Below the pieces are notes generated by a model that saw nothing but the letters and a program-made list of their open reading frames with translations, was not told where the DNA came from and did no database searches. DNA of 64,000 nt from NCBI GenBank assembly GCA_049999725.1, contig JBNGIS010020367.1:127764-191763 (forward strand), read 5' to 3'. This stretch comes from Haplomitrium mnioides. Lineage: Eukaryota > Marchantiophyta > Haplomitriopsida > Calobryales. The position numbers were made by a program, and so were the translations under genes. Positions 1-11,342 of the stretch are shown here, in pieces (within the stretch, counting starts at the first letter, position 1; each line of letters opens with the position of its first letter).

Positions 1-1507
1 CTTTATGTTGGGCTGCCCTCACCACCCCTATTTCAATCCTCCAGAGCATGCCATCCTCCTCCTCCAATACTGCCAGCCTCACACCTCTTTGCATTGGGCT
101 GAAAATTAAAGGTGCCATCCTTTTCCCACTTCCGCTTTCTTTTTAGGTGTCAATCGGTTGGAAATGTGACTACATCAGAAAAAATTTCAAATATGAGTAT
201 GTGTATTAATGTTTCCATTTCAAGGGTAAGCTGTTCGGTCTCAGGTTTCCTTCACAACGAACAAGAGATAAGGGAGGAAACACGACAAATGTTAGAGGAG
301 CATCGAGAGAGGATGTCCAAGCAATAATCAGCGTCATTCCTAGGTGCCCTCGGCAATAGAGCAGCAACTTGGGGGATTAAGAGGGTGCAATTGGAGCAGT
401 TGGGGGAATTGTAGTGGTTAACGAGGGGAGCTCATTGCAAGGGGATTGTGATCTCAAGTTTGAGAGGCAGAGAGGAGGAGCTCAAGCCCAAGGGTTTGAG
501 GTGAGTATTCAGAAGCAAGCATGGGCTGCATCAAAGAAGGAGGCCTAGACCGGTGAGGTGGATGCAGTGAAAGCAAGAGGCTCCATTAGAGGTGGACTCA
601 CCCATGCAACAAGGAGACACTAGATGCTAGCTACACTTCTTTAGTTGTTTGAATCCAGAGGCCAACAAGAGTGGAATGAAGACCTTCCAAGGATCAAGAG
701 TGGAGTTGAATCTGCAATCAAATAGTGGGGAGATCCCTTGTGCTTGCTAAAGAGGAATAGCTTCAGGTGAGCAAAACATCCAAGTGGTGGTGCGAGGTTG
801 AATTACACGTAAGTATCGGTTCCCTATTTGTTGCAAGCCAACCTGTAAGGAGACCGTTCCTTAGAAGAGGAGTGCATAACATGAAGGGCAACAAGGGTGG
901 AGTGGGTGATTGATGGCGGAGAGTGCCATCTCCTTGGCTAGGGAGTAACAAATCTCAGCCCTCTCAATGATGCATGTGAAATAAATCTATTGTTGGGTGT
1001 GTGTGTACGTGAAGTTGTGCAGAATTTGAGATGGTGGCATTGGGGGGAAGTAGGCCACACATTAGAAACATTGTGCTCCATTGTGGAAAGAGGTTCATCT
1101 GGTTGGAAGATCGGCTAGAATCTGTAGTAAGGCAATGGATTTGTTTTTTCTTTATTGCTGTAATAGAGAAGTAGCAATGTAGAATTGTGAATGCATGAGT
1201 GAGTCTAGGAGAATAGGATGAGCTCTAGAATGTAACCACATTCTAAGGGTTTCAATCCCTGATATAGCCAAGATAAAATTACAATAAAGATAAGTATAGA
1301 GCTGAGCAATAGCAAAACGGTCATAATAGCGGACTTAGGGTGAAATTGTCACTACATTGGCCCTTTCCACGACAAGGAATCCCAATCTATAACTAAATCA
1401 GACCAACAAAGGGGTTCTAGAGGGTTTGGTTGGCTGAACCCTAACAAGACCAGGTAGACATTGGGTGTGCGTGCGGGTTGGCCTAAACTTCTATTTTAGC
1501 TCGGGAT
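1..1507 (+). mobile_element. N2: LTR end and leader fragment of a small LTR element
   Basis: No coding potential is recognised. From about 420 to 1507 the sequence is a diverged copy of the segments at about 61217-62245 and 9930-10780; landmarks are a shared 'ggtggactc.cc.atgca' block near 590, 'ctacacttcttta' near 630, 'ccatctccttggctagggagtaa' near 925 and 'acaaggaatccc' near 1370. In the 61 kb copy this block follows an LTR end and primer-binding-like site, so I read it as the untranslated leader of a plus-strand LTR element, with roughly 1-390 being its LTR end. The copy stops at about 1507 where minus-strand protease sequence of A1 begins. Small open frames here are not convincing genes. 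Element identity is inference from internal comparison only. Confidence 0.45.
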
Positions 1508-1559
1508 AGCCATTTCATTCTCCTCAAACATCCCAACAGTCTCTTCCATACCCAATTCT

Positions 1560-2290
1560 ATTGTCATGCTCTTGTGAGCTATATCTTGTTTATTGCCAGT
1601 ACACCCTCCTCCAACAAAATTGCATCTATGGCCTCATTGACCATCTGGACCTAATAATGGTACTTTGATTCCCCCTCTTCCTCTGACCATTTGTTGTCAT
1701 ATTCTTCCTTGACTTGCATCTCCCTCTGATGCGGCACTCACCTATAGTGGATTAGTGTTTTCTCCAAGCCAAAAACCAGAGTAGAATTCCCCTGATTGTG
1801 CAAGACTTGAGCCCCATACAGCCAAGGTCTTCCAATTAGAATATGGTAAGGAGAGGCCCCAGCTAGCTGCATCACCAAGTAATTCAACCTGAATTCTTTG
1901 CCTCCAATGGTGGTGGGTACTTGCAAAAGAGCTCCTAGGGGATTGACCCACGACCCATCTACCAGCCTCATGATCTGAGCAGTCGGTTGGAATTCTTTAA
2001 ATCCCAATCAATGCGCAGTCTCCTCAATCATGATGTTGATGCGTGCTCCTCGGTCCACTAGCACCATCAAAGAGTGTACACCTTTTGATTTGAATGTCAG
2101 TTTCTGGACCACCCTTGTCTTCACACACCAATCTCAAATCAATTTAAACTCCTATTTGAGGTAATCTTTCCTCCTCTAAGCTCCAATCAACAACTCCCTC
2201 AATTGCCTTCATTACAATGGGCTATCTTTCATCAGTTGCCCAACTATGGTTGTGATTGGGTTGTCTCTAACATGAGCTTGAATGTTGTAA
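1560..2290 (-). pseudogene. A1 retropepsin-like protease, decayed
   Basis: This would be the aspartic protease that cleaves the Gag-Pol polyprotein. The minus-strand frame at 1738-2007 carries the family block LGFKEFQPTA..I.RL and NYLVM...SPY..LIGRPWLYG, also seen at 38785-39378 and 56293-56700. Just upstream, near 2050, the active-site triplet reads D-R-G where A4 has D-G-G. The downstream acidic linker has frame breaks. It lies directly after gag, as in all Ty3/gypsy elements. The identification rests on the flap and hydrophobic pattern and on position; a non-functional relic is almost certain. Confidence 0.75.
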
Positions 2291-2339
2291 GGGATGGGTT
2301 TCCTTGCCTTTGGTATGGCTGCCACTAACTCTTGGAATT

Positions 2340-4068
2340 TCTATGGCTCTTCCGATGCTTGTCGTCTCTAGACCTCCTTCAGTGTCCCTTTGGTAGCATT
2401 ATTCTCTTCTTCACCATCCAACACCTCCAATTGCCTTCGCACCTCTTTTGACTGCTTGGGGTTGAAATATTTAAGATTATCCCTTCGGTAATCTAAATCG
2501 TAAAGTGATGGAAACCCTTGAGCCATAGCCTTCCCAACCTCTCGCCCTTTCTTATGCTTGTCCTTCTTCTTGGACTTGTCTCCCTATAGGAGTCCTCTGC
2601 CAATGGGGTCTCCCATCCTAGCATCTCCGCTTCCTCTTCCTCAGGCTCATGCTTGGCCACCTTTTCCCATTCCAGGGCAACCGAATAAAAAACAGCTCAT
2701 GGTGGGGGATCCACGTATGCGGTTGAGGCTACTTTTGGCCTTTAAGGGACTGGGAAACTCATCGCTACATGCTCCTCCTTCTTGCATTGGAAACAGAGTG
2801 CGTTTGGCTGCCCATTGTTATGTTTTCGCGGCTTTGGGCAATTCACAGAGATGTGACCTGGCTGGCTGCAATTCCAGCATACCATGATGGTCGTTTAGGG
2901 TGGCCTGCTGGCGGCCCAGCCACTGAATTGTCCCTCTCCCATCCCCGTAAGTCTTTCCATCATTGTGCGGGGTCCACTGCTGATATGGTATACAATCTCG
3001 GAGGCTTCTTCTTGTACATACTCAACTTTTTCATGCAAGTATTCGAGGGCTTCTTCTCTCACATAATGAATAACATGGGCTTCCTCAGGGCACTTTTGGG
3101 GGGAGTGGTTGTGCTTGTTGCACTTTATGGACCAGACCTCTACTTGTCTAGTTGGTCGCGGCTTGATCTCCAATTTGATCCGGACAAGGAGAACATTAAT
3201 GGCCTCCATCTTGGCACTCCACTCCTTCAGAAAATCCTTCCCACCTTTTCTCTCGCTTGGCTCTAGTTCCAGCTCCAAGTTTGAAGCTCTCTTTGATTTC
3301 TTCTTCTTGTCATCCTTGTGGTGGGAGTGCTGATCCTTCCTATCCTTGGTGTCTCTCTTCTTCCTTTGCTCCTTCCTCCTCTTCTTCTTCTGTAACAACC
3401 CGTCATCATTAGAGCTGCTACTATCTGAGTCCTCTTCACTTTTCTACTCTTACTACTCCTTGTTGTTTGAGTCATCCGATAAGTCCTGCCACTAACTTAG
3501 CTCTCGTCTTCCTTTTCAATCTAGTGAAAGTGGCTTTCATGTGAGATTGGGCTGCTTTTAGAGAAGCCTCAGAGTCTGGACATCAGTCTTTCATACCCAT
3601 GTCCCTATCTCCCTAAGTAGGGCTGCAAGGAGCCATGACATAAGCATTTTGTCTATGGCTGGTGGATTCAACTTTCTTACCACATTTTTGAATCTTTGTA
3701 GGAATCTCCCCATTGTTTCCTTTTTCTTCATTTTGAGCTGTCTCAATTTTATCAAGACCCTCTGTCTCCTCTCCAACCTTCTGGAAATCGAAAACGAATG
3801 TGACTTTGAAGGCTCCCCAATCCCTCTTGATATTATAGGGCAAGTCTTTATACCAAGGTTGTGCCTCTCCTTTCAAGACTACTAGAAGGATGTCGATTTT
3901 AATATTTCTCACTCCATTAGCCTCCGCAAAATTCTCTAGATCATCCAACCATGCATTGAGGTTGTCTTTTGGTTGCCTTTTGAAGGACTTGCACTTGATC
4001 TTGCCTCGCACACATGAAGGAGGTGCTAATTGGCCATTACTACAACAAGTAGGGACATTTCTACCCAC
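2340..4068 (-). pseudogene. A1 Gag, decayed
   Basis: Gag forms the virus-like particle and packages element RNA. The amino-terminal piece (3613-4068) has the capsid-like block F.DAWLDDLENF followed by KGEAQPWYKDLP, matching A4 Gag at 40959-41231. A lysine/glutamate-rich stretch and the first zinc knuckle lie at 2895-3398; that knuckle reads S..C....H....C, so its first cysteine is lost. A second knuckle, CWNCSQPGHISVNC, is intact near 2840-2885, and a third near 2760-2800 has lost its last cysteine. At least two frame breaks separate the pieces. Three knuckles per Gag is the family pattern here. Confidence 0.8.
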
Positions 4069-4358
4069 AGGTCAATACCCTCCTTCACACTTCATCTTGC
4101 TTCCTTACCTTTCTTGGTTTGTCGCCAACAATTTAGGGAACGATCTAGCACCCAAATATTTAGTGAAAGTTCTAGCGTCCAAACATTTAGTGAGTGTTCT
4201 AGCACCAAAACATTTATATTGCTTTAGGCCTTCTAGCTTCAAGCGCCAAAATTTTATGTTGCTCCAAGTTTTAGCCCTTCTGCCACTCGCTCCATGCGCA
4301 TTCTCTTCCCAAGAAGATAAATTGGTTCTAGATTGATCTAAGGTTCTTGCAAACCTGT

Positions 4359-4375
4359 GCCCTCCTTCTTCTCCT
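4359..4375 (-). other. A1 primer-binding region (candidate)
   Basis: Minus strand reads AGAAGGAGGGCA followed by GGTTTGCAAGAACC. The same order, agaaggaggg then ggtttgca, follows the LTR end at 29465 and 31893 on the plus strand. It is the expected place for reverse-transcription priming. The boundary with the LTR is blurred by a small deletion. Confidence 0.45.
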
Positions 4376-6509
4376 TGTTCTTAATGCCCAAAGATGTGAT
4401 TCTGAAGAGAAAGTAGTAACAAAATGTAGAAGGGTCTTTTAAAAGATGACCCATAAATTCAATTTATTGCTTCTAGACACTAATAGGTCTTATACGTCAC
4501 CTTGTGGTTTGCATACTCAACAACGCCCCAAGGAAACCACAAACCAACACCTCTTTTCACTCGCCACACCCCCACCCAAACCCATAACCACAGAGATTGC
4601 TCTTAGTAGCAGACCAACAATTTTTGCTCGAGATCTCACTTCAAGACTTCATATATACACTACCCTAAAGTGGGATAATTACAATACTAAGGCTAAAAAC
4701 TCAACGCAAACTTCTACACCTCAAAGTCTAAAGGGGCATGCTACTCCAGCACCCTTGCTCTATCTTTGACTGCAACTCTCTTCCTACTTGGTAGAGTGTG
4801 TACAGAATACCTATAATTGTAGTATAGTAGTATTAATAGAGCACCAACAACCACCAAACAATCCTGCACCACTAGAATCACTCATGCGGCACTCCACACC
4901 TTTGCCCCCCACTCACACACCTTATCAAGATAGCTTATCCACTTCCATCACTTGAATTTACTACCACAAGCTTGAAAGAGGTCTTGTTTAACTTTCACCT
5001 CCAAAAGACAGTTCTCCTAACTATTGACCAACCCACTCCACCTCGACTTTTGACTAGATCTTCCACGTAGTGTGCGAGAACTAATGCGGCCATTCTTCCT
5101 CTCGACTTCCCTTGAATGTTAAACCCTAGTGTGCTCGAGACAACATCAAGACCTCCCCTTGGCTGCCTCTCCTGAACTCCAAGCCAGAAAAATCCTTTTC
5201 TCTTCCAAGTATCGAACCACCTCTGAATGTTGGTTCACCTTTTAGAATGAGTCCACTTGAATAGCTTGAGCCTCTAGAGCCTCCCACCTATCAATTATTT
5301 GTGCCTCTCCGGTCCACCTCCACTTCTAATATCCCTCCCACACGAGTTCACTCATGTCAATTGAAGTGTCACTAGAGTTCTCTCCCATGTCCCTAATTGT
5401 TTTTCTTGTACAAGATGAATTACAACACATCAACATCAACATCAACCCTTCTCACTAAAAGTGAGACAATCTATACCCAAAGCTTGTTCTTTCCTTCCTT
5501 GCTGGCTTGTCATCCTGATCCTTGGTAAGAAGTTCCTCCATCGTACGGCAGTGAGTATCATGTTGCCATTATCAAAATTAATGTGCCATAGTGGTTGTTC
5601 TTCAGTGATAGGTGGTAGCGCTGAACGCTGAGTCTTTTTGTTCTCTTCACAACAAGGTTGAATTCATGATCAGCTAATCCATGTAGCTCTATCAATTGTT
5701 GGTTGAAGAGTGCTCACGTTCTCTTCCCTCTTTGTCTTTTCCTTGCTTTTAGTGCCAGCCTCTCAGGTGGTGACGCTTGTCTTGATTCTTTAATGAACGA
5801 CAATAGAAACCTCCCAATGGTCCACCCAAATAGAACTTACCTGATGAAAAAATTTGACTTGACCCAAAAAGGGAGATTGACGTGAATCGACAAATCTAGT
5901 TGGTCTCGATAAGTGATGATGAACCCGATAAGCGACTGCAAACCTGATGAGGCCTTTCCTAATGTCCTCTTCCATGGGCAAGTTGGTTCATTGCTTTTGA
6001 CAAAAAAAGGACACGTTATACTAAAAGGATAGTCAAACGCAATGGTTGACTTATTCCGATAGAGCACCATTTGATGTCATTTTCCAAAAGAAAGTTAGGC
6101 TGCTGCGTTTGACAGAAAAAGAACAAGTTGTACCAAAAGAACAGCCAAACGCGATAAAAACAACAAAACCCTATTGAAAGAGATTGGATAGAAAGCACAA
6201 AACTTGATGGACCTTAGTCGGACCTTATCGAACCTAGTAGAAACCGATAAATAAGAGTGGACTTTGGAACCCTACGTTGTCGCTGCCTTTCAAAGAACAT
6301 TGCATCCTTATTTCTCCTTTGTCCCCTTCGATTCAAATTGCACTAAGAGCGCCTACCCATTTTCTTTCTATCAAGAAGCGCAATGACCTCAAGAGTTGAG
6401 AATGGAGGAGGTAGCGCTCCACATTGTCTCAAGCTCCCATTTTTCCTTCAAATCATTGACTCTGTCCATGCTTCTCTAGTCTTCATCCCTTGGTCATAAA
6501 TCCTATCCC
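4376..6509 (-). repeat. A1 5' LTR, first part
   Basis: Non-coding. It aligns through a chain of landmarks with both LTRs of A4: 'gagagaaag..gggtctttta.gagatg', 'ggtcttgtttaacttccacct..aagacagt', 'gcctctagagc', 'ttc.attcaaattgc' and 'tctatcaag'. The LTR is cut at 6509 and resumes at 11343, with the duplicated bases tatccc at the junction. Small open frames inside it are not treated as genes. Its GC content is visibly lower than that of A4's LTRs, consistent with longer decay. Confidence 0.75.
6504..6509. other. Target-site duplication, left copy (tatccc)
   Basis: The bases tatccc here recur at 11343-11348. Removing everything between them restores a continuous LTR reading (tcataaatcc, tatccc, ttcctctag) that matches the A4 LTR around 44178-44200 (tcatagatcccttcgctctg). 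Five or six bases is the usual duplication size for retroviral-type integrases; the exact length is ambiguous by one base. Confidence 0.55.
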
Positions 6510-6510
6510 C

Positions 6511-6700
6511 TCAAGGACAGATCTGAAATACAGAGTCCAGACCTGCATTGAGTCTAGATTCCTTATCCCAACCCTCTCTAAAATCCAAGCAATGCCATTT
6601 TAGGTCTCTACAACCAAAAGAATCCTCTAAAAACACTATTTAGGCTTGGGTGAGGTTGCTTTGGGGTTATTTTGACTAGGTAGCCAAGAGACCATGTTGG
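6511..6700 (+). repeat. Terminal direct repeat of N1, left copy
   Basis: About 180 bases here match 11138-11330 in the same orientation at roughly 85 percent by eye; for example 'cagagtccagacctgcatt' is identical in both. Neither end starts TG or ends CA and no PBS or PPT adjoins it, so it does not look like an LTR. It is better read as an internal segment present twice. Confidence 0.75.
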
Positions 6701-6859
6701 CAAACGTTTTTGCCAACCACGAGGGGAAAATCTGCCATCAAGAGCAGAGGGGGCCACCTGAATTTTGTTCCTTGGACGTGGAAGGTGGCTGTGAGCAAGG
6801 ATAGACATGTACTTATAAAAGTGTAGAGGCGCAACTACTTGGTGTTCTGGAGCTTGGCT

Positions 6860-8104
6860 GAACAAGATCCACAGAAATGACTGAACAACATAGAGAGCAC
6901 AACAACTTCAAATGGTGAGGCTGCACTAAAGGCAACACTGGTTCCTAATCTATTGAGAGGAAGTGCAAGCATCTAGTATGATTCTTTCCCACAATATGTG
7001 AAAAACTCTTTGACAGATTTCAGATCGGAGTTCTTGATGGAGTTAAGGGAGAGTGAGACTCTCATCTAGATAGATGAGATTGAAAAAAAGAACGGTGAGT
7101 CATTTCTCATATTTTGGGACAAGTTCAATGAGTTGGTTGTCCAACTCTTATGGCAACCCACATCAGATGATGTTTAGATGGTTCATTACAACACTGAGGA
7201 GAAGGGAGAGGGCTTGACTGGAAGTGGTCAAGTCCACATGTTTGAAGGAGGTAGTTCAAGAGGCCCAAAGATGTGAGACTGAAAGCCATCAACCTTGAAG
7301 TCGAAGAAGGCAGCCAAACAAAGGAAAGGTAAGCACTCTTCTCAGCGCAAACATCGAAAGAATACTTTGAAATGTGAAGAATCGGATGAAGGGGAGGACA
7401 AGCTCAATGAGTACTAGTCATATGTGAGAGAAGGACCAGCACCATATCAAGCTGATCCAACAATTCTAACCGGTGTAAATGGTAGGTCTAAACTCAGCAA
7501 TCATACTAGTTGAGCTCAATTCGATTCAGATCTCAAATTTAGCAATGAGGAAAAGGTTGCAAACTCTATCTCAAAGCTGGTTTGTACAAGTGAAGACCAG
7601 GAGGAGGAGGCAAGCTTCCCTGTAACAACAAGGGATACATTGGAGAAAGAGACCCAGCCCACAAACAAAGAATTCAAGTAGGATCCTTGCTAGTCCAACC
7701 TTGAACCAGTCATTAAAGGGGAGTGGAAACTAATCCTTTCAAGTGAGTGCAGGCTAGAACAAGAAGACCAAGTTGGGACGGACCCCAAGTTGGTCTTAAA
7801 AGGGGAGTGCTCCCATCTCGAGTCAACTGGTGGCAGCAATGAAGATCAGCCACCATGTTCAGCCAAGGAGGGTCTTCATCAAGGGCTTGAGTGGAAGATA
7901 TTGGAGATGGGAGGTTGCAGCACGAAAGACCAACAATCATCCAATGCTGAAACTCAACACCATCCAGTGAAGGAGGTGGAGAATGAGGATGAGAGGCCAA
8001 CCACCTCAAAGGAGCCAACCTTTAGTGCTGGTGAAAGTTTGCCCAATACAAAGGAAGATCTGAAGGTCAGCCCACCAAGACAAGAACTTGTGGAGTTGTT
8101 TTGA
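6860..8104 (+). pseudogene. N1 Gag-like protein, decayed
   Basis: In the frame running through about 6987-7200 the translation has the retrotransposon Gag pattern F.SEF..ELRE followed by GESFLIFWDKFNELVVQL, interrupted by stop codons. Downstream comes a basic stretch (around 7290-7400) and then an open acidic, low-complexity tail (7790-8104). I see no zinc knuckle. About 450 bases later comes the PPT and LTR with no pol between, so the element encoded only Gag. The assignment to the general Gag family is moderate, resting on one motif and position. Confidence 0.5.
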
Positions 8105-8538
8105 ATTTCCACACCTAGCATGTGCAACAATTGTGTTTTTTTGTCCGGTTTTTGCTTGAATAACTTTGGGGGGAGTCTTTGTATTGTCCCTAAAGTTGCC
8201 TGAGAAAGGCTAACAAAGTGGTCTAAGAAAGAGAAGGAGAAAAGTGAAGCCAAGAGAGCTACAATTGTGGTGAAGCATCCAACTTGAATAAGAATTTGAT
8301 GATTCGGCCTTCATTTTGTATCCAAGCAAGGATCAAAATTCCAGTTAGTTTATGAGTTTTTGGAGTGTTTCTATTTTGGTTTATTGGTTATTAGTTTTAT
8401 GGTGTGAGTCGAGCTTGGAGAAGGTTATTTAAACCGTGAGAGCTACATGATCCCCTCAAGACAATGGGAGAAGACCATCTGACAAAACACTGCTGAAGAC
8501 GAACCATTGAGTTGTAAGATGTTTGCGATGACGCTCAC
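8105..8538 (+). other. N1 3' untranslated stretch
   Basis: No protein-family signal. This links the gag-like frame to the polypurine tract and contains only short frames. Confidence 0.4.
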
Positions 8539-8555
8539 AATTAAAAGAGGAGTTA
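8539..8555 (+). other. N1 polypurine tract
   Basis: Purine-rich aattaaaagaggagtta immediately precedes an LTR start. The complete element A4 has the closely similar caattcaaaggggagtta at the same place on the minus strand (35364-35381), directly before its TGTCAG terminus. This is the primer for plus-strand DNA synthesis. Confidence 0.65.
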
Positions 8556-9896
8556 TGTTTGTTGGTGTTTTGTAGGCTTAACGATTTTCAAGAATTTAGA
8601 GGAGGCAAAGCATATGAATTGATTGCAGAAAGAAAACTCATATAGAGTTCAATGACACACACTCAACAAAACTAGAGCATAAGTGGAAGACATTTGGAAA
8701 GAGAGCAAGGGCAATCGGTTCATTTCATGGAGAACAAAATGAAAATGGAGAACAACAAGGCATGGGATATAAGCAAAGAAAAAAAGAATAGAGGATAATG
8801 AAAAATTAGAGAATAGAGCAAAAAAAAGGGTACAACAAAAAATTGGGGAGGATCAAAGTTGGAGAAAAAATTTGAAATTTCTCTAGTACGGGTATGGAAA
8901 TTTCTCACGCAGCTCTTCAAAAGATAAAGCTCCTATTTTTAAAAATATACTAACTATTCTAACCTATCTAAGCTTGATGGACATCCTACCCAAACTTGAA
9001 GTACAAGCTGCTTTTTATTTTTGCTTATGGACAACTTGCTCAGCTTGGCTGCAAGCCCCCACTTCATTAGCAGAGGTCAAGAAGTAGAGAGTACTTGTAG
9101 TGAGAAGGTTGAACAAGCAAGGAAAGAAATCTCTATATAATACATCCAACCTTTTGTGCTTCACTTATGAGACTAAACTAACGCCTATCTTTTGTAAACG
9201 CCTTCCAAGTAGACTCCAAGGTAAGCAACAGGAGTCATGTGAGCATTGCTTCCTTATTTCTCATTTAAATCACTTCTTTTTTGTCATGTTAGAAGAAAAT
9301 TGCAAATATTTACACATCAAGTTTTGTTTTATGACAAAAAGATGAGAAATGAGAGAGCACTAGCCCCACACAAGTTCTCTATTTTTGGGGAAAAATAACC
9401 CTTTGGCACTAAAATGGAGATTTGGATGACAAGATGACCTCCATTCTGCGCAATCTTTGTCTTGTTGAAATAAGAGCTTCAAGGTTAATTCAATGCATCT
9501 AAGATCTCATCAAATGAACTAGTATCAAGAACACGATGGTCGTTTAATGCTCAAACTTTCAATTCTGCCAAGAAATTTATTTAAGAAGAGGGCAACGAGG
9601 TGTCAACCAATTGGCGCATGACACATAACAGGAAAAAAGAGGTGTGCAAGGGTCATGAAAATCAGATGGTACTACATGGCGTAAGCAGAAGAGGTCTGCA
9701 AGAAGGTCAAATTGCATTTTTTGTTTATCAAGCAACTCTAACAAATCTGCAGATTGTTAGAGCCATAGGCCTAGGCCACCAAACGACATTAGAATGGTCA
9801 CACTGGATTTGTGTCAATGAGACACTTATTATGGTGTTATTTTTCTCCTTTACATTGTGCTAATGCACAAACAAGTTGTTGAATTACTAATCTGCA
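8556..9896 (+). repeat. N1 LTR (single, central)
   Basis: It starts tgtttgttgg..ttttgtaggctta, matching the element start at 63183 (tgtcagccaatgctttgtagcctta). Homology to 63183-63900 continues through the purine-rich 'gaaaatggagaacaacaaggc' block, the 'cttcaaaag' block near 8915 and 'cttccttatt' near 9250. A possible TATA box (ctatataata) lies near 9132. The 3' end is placed at ctgca (9896) because a PBS-like stretch and the shared leader follow. Length about 1.34 kb. The minus-strand frame at 8720-8920 is a low-complexity artefact of the purine block. Confidence 0.6.
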
Positions 9897-9910
9897 GCCA
9901 TTGGATTAAT

Positions 9911-9927
9911 TTTGGGACCAAGGGTGG
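9911..9927 (+). other. N1 primer-binding-like site (weak)
   Basis: tttgggaccaagggtgg sits where N3 has ttttagcgctagaggtaggg (61197-61216) and A3a has tttttggcgctagaaggaggg. The match is degenerate; position supports it more than sequence. Confidence 0.3.
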
Positions 9928-11137
9928 AGATTTGAGGCTGCATTCGACCCCAGGGGGCTTAACTCTTGGGACAGCTCACATTTGCATCATTCTCAAGAGG
10001 CTCCATCAGTTGGAGGTAGCTCTTCAAGGAGGGAGCTCTTTGACCAGGTCAAGAGGAGGAAATTCTTGAGAGGCCTTTATGTGTGCTTAGGCTAATGATA
10101 GGAAGTGAGCGTGGGAGCATTGTCAACAACATCTCACTCAAATGGTGAGACAAAACAGTGAAGCATGAGGTTTCTAACTGTGCCAAGAGACATGTGCCTC
10201 AAATCTAAAGGGCCATGAGCTCTACACTTCTTCAATCTACCAATCCGCAGGCCACATTCAGAGTCCAGCAACTTTCTACCATCTGATCAGGAGAGGGGGA
10301 TCCACATTCCTCTAGCAACCAACGGGGATGTGAGTTTGAGGCTGCAAACAATCCATGGTGAGTGTCATCCTTGTAATTTGAGGTGTCAAGGTTGGTCTCA
10401 AGAAAAGGGCAATGATATGGATGCACTAAATGTGGTGGGGGTGTGTAGGTACTGGCCTAAAAGGCCATCTCCTTGGTAAGGGAGTAAAATGTGCATGAAA
10501 CCTTTTAGGAAGCAAAGGTATAACTGATCTAAGTTGGGGTATGTAAGTGTGGGGTTAGAGAACTTGATGGGTTTTGGTTTTATGTGTTGTAGGAAGGTTT
10601 TATAATTGCCATAGTGATTGTTGAGAATCAGATGTGAAGTGCAGTTTAGATCTTTCAATAAAGAGGAAAAGCAGATATAAGTGTGCATTGCATTGTGCTT
10701 GTCTTGCGGTGGTTTTGTAGTGGCTAGAATAAGTTCAGCCTTGAATTCCAAATCTGATTTCAGATTTGGAAAAACATGGGACATTAGTGTGAAAGATCAA
10801 GGAGGAGGTGGAGGCAGCATTGGGGCTGGCTATAAGTTTTAGGGCAGCTAGCAGGGCCCACTGAACCTATTGAGAGTGAGAGTCTGGCCTCCCAACACAA
10901 CCACAAGCTAGATCTAGTCTCCCTCCCTTGTTATGTCAAGAACAGAGTATAGACCAACAATCAGAGGAGAGGGAGTGCAATGGTCTCAAGGCAGCACTCA
11001 AAGCAGGTTGGTTTGACCCAAAAAGAGAGGTTAGACCCTTCAGCCAGGTTCAATACTCCCTATTTTAGAAAGGGAGGGTGCTTGGAGTGGGCTTGGAGGA
11101 GGACAAATAGGCTGGACACCTGTAGTCCAGATGTGAA
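9928..11137 (+). repeat. N1 leader, second internal segment
   Basis: The first ~850 bases are a diverged copy of the leader at 420-1507 and 61217-62245; shared landmarks are 'aagaggctcc', 'ctacacttctt.aat', 'ccgcaggcca' and 'ccatctccttggtaagggagtaa' near 10468. The stretch 10780-11137 has no partner in the window and no recognised coding. Short frames on both strands are not supported as genes. Confidence 0.55.
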
Positions 11138-11330
11138 CCTCAAGGATAGACCTGCAATACAGAGTCCAGACCTGCATTGAGTCTCGATTCCTCATTCCAG
11201 CCCTCTCTTAAATCCAAGCAAAACCATTTCAGGTCCCTCCCAACCAAAAGAATCCCTTAATAACACCATTTTGGCTTGAGTGAGGTTTCTTTTGGGTTAT
11301 TTTAACTCAACAACCTAGAGATCAGGTCAA
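11138..11330 (+). repeat. Terminal direct repeat of N1, right copy
   Basis: Second copy of the 6511-6700 segment, same orientation, about 85 percent identical by eye. After it only about a dozen bases separate it from the right tatccc duplication. Confidence 0.75.
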
Positions 11331-11342
11331 CAGTAGTCGAAT

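Larger units (their letters stand above)
1508..6509 (-). mobile_element. A1: truncated Ty3/gypsy element, protease-gag-5' LTR part
   Basis: Read on the minus strand, this holds the 5' LTR (continuing at 11343-11680 after an insertion), a primer-binding region, gag and protease of a family-A Ty3/gypsy element. RT, RNase H and integrase are absent because the element is cut at about 1507 by the N2 leader. The protein fragments match those of the complete element A4 at 32287-44453 in order and spacing. All frames are interrupted. The copy is clearly older or more decayed than A4, judged by the density of stops. Confidence 0.8.
6510..11342 (+). mobile_element. N1: gag-only element in permuted order internal-LTR-internal
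   Basis: This 4.8-kb insertion splits the A1 LTR. In order it holds: a direct repeat (6511-6700), a gag-like remnant (6860-8104), a polypurine tract (8539-8555), one LTR (8556-9896), a primer-binding-like site (about 9911), the untranslated leader shared with 420-1507 and 61217-62245, and a second copy of the direct repeat (11138-11330). No protease, RT or integrase is present, so it was non-autonomous. A normal element would have the LTR at both ends, not in the middle. The layout is what a one-LTR circle opened inside the internal region would give; a truncated tandem dimer is the alternative. Confidence 0.6.

Noticed and set aside
112-327. Short plus frame at the window start
   Set aside because: No homologous frame in related leader copies and no domain; treated as chance.
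2558-3266. Plus-strand frames over A1 gag
   Set aside because: They are complements of minus-strand gag, which has recognisable zinc knuckles; no domain on the plus strand.
6511-11330. Treating the 190-bp direct repeats as short LTRs of a normal element
   Set aside because: No TG/CA ends, no PBS or PPT beside them, and a separate PPT-LTR-PBS-like order lies in the middle.
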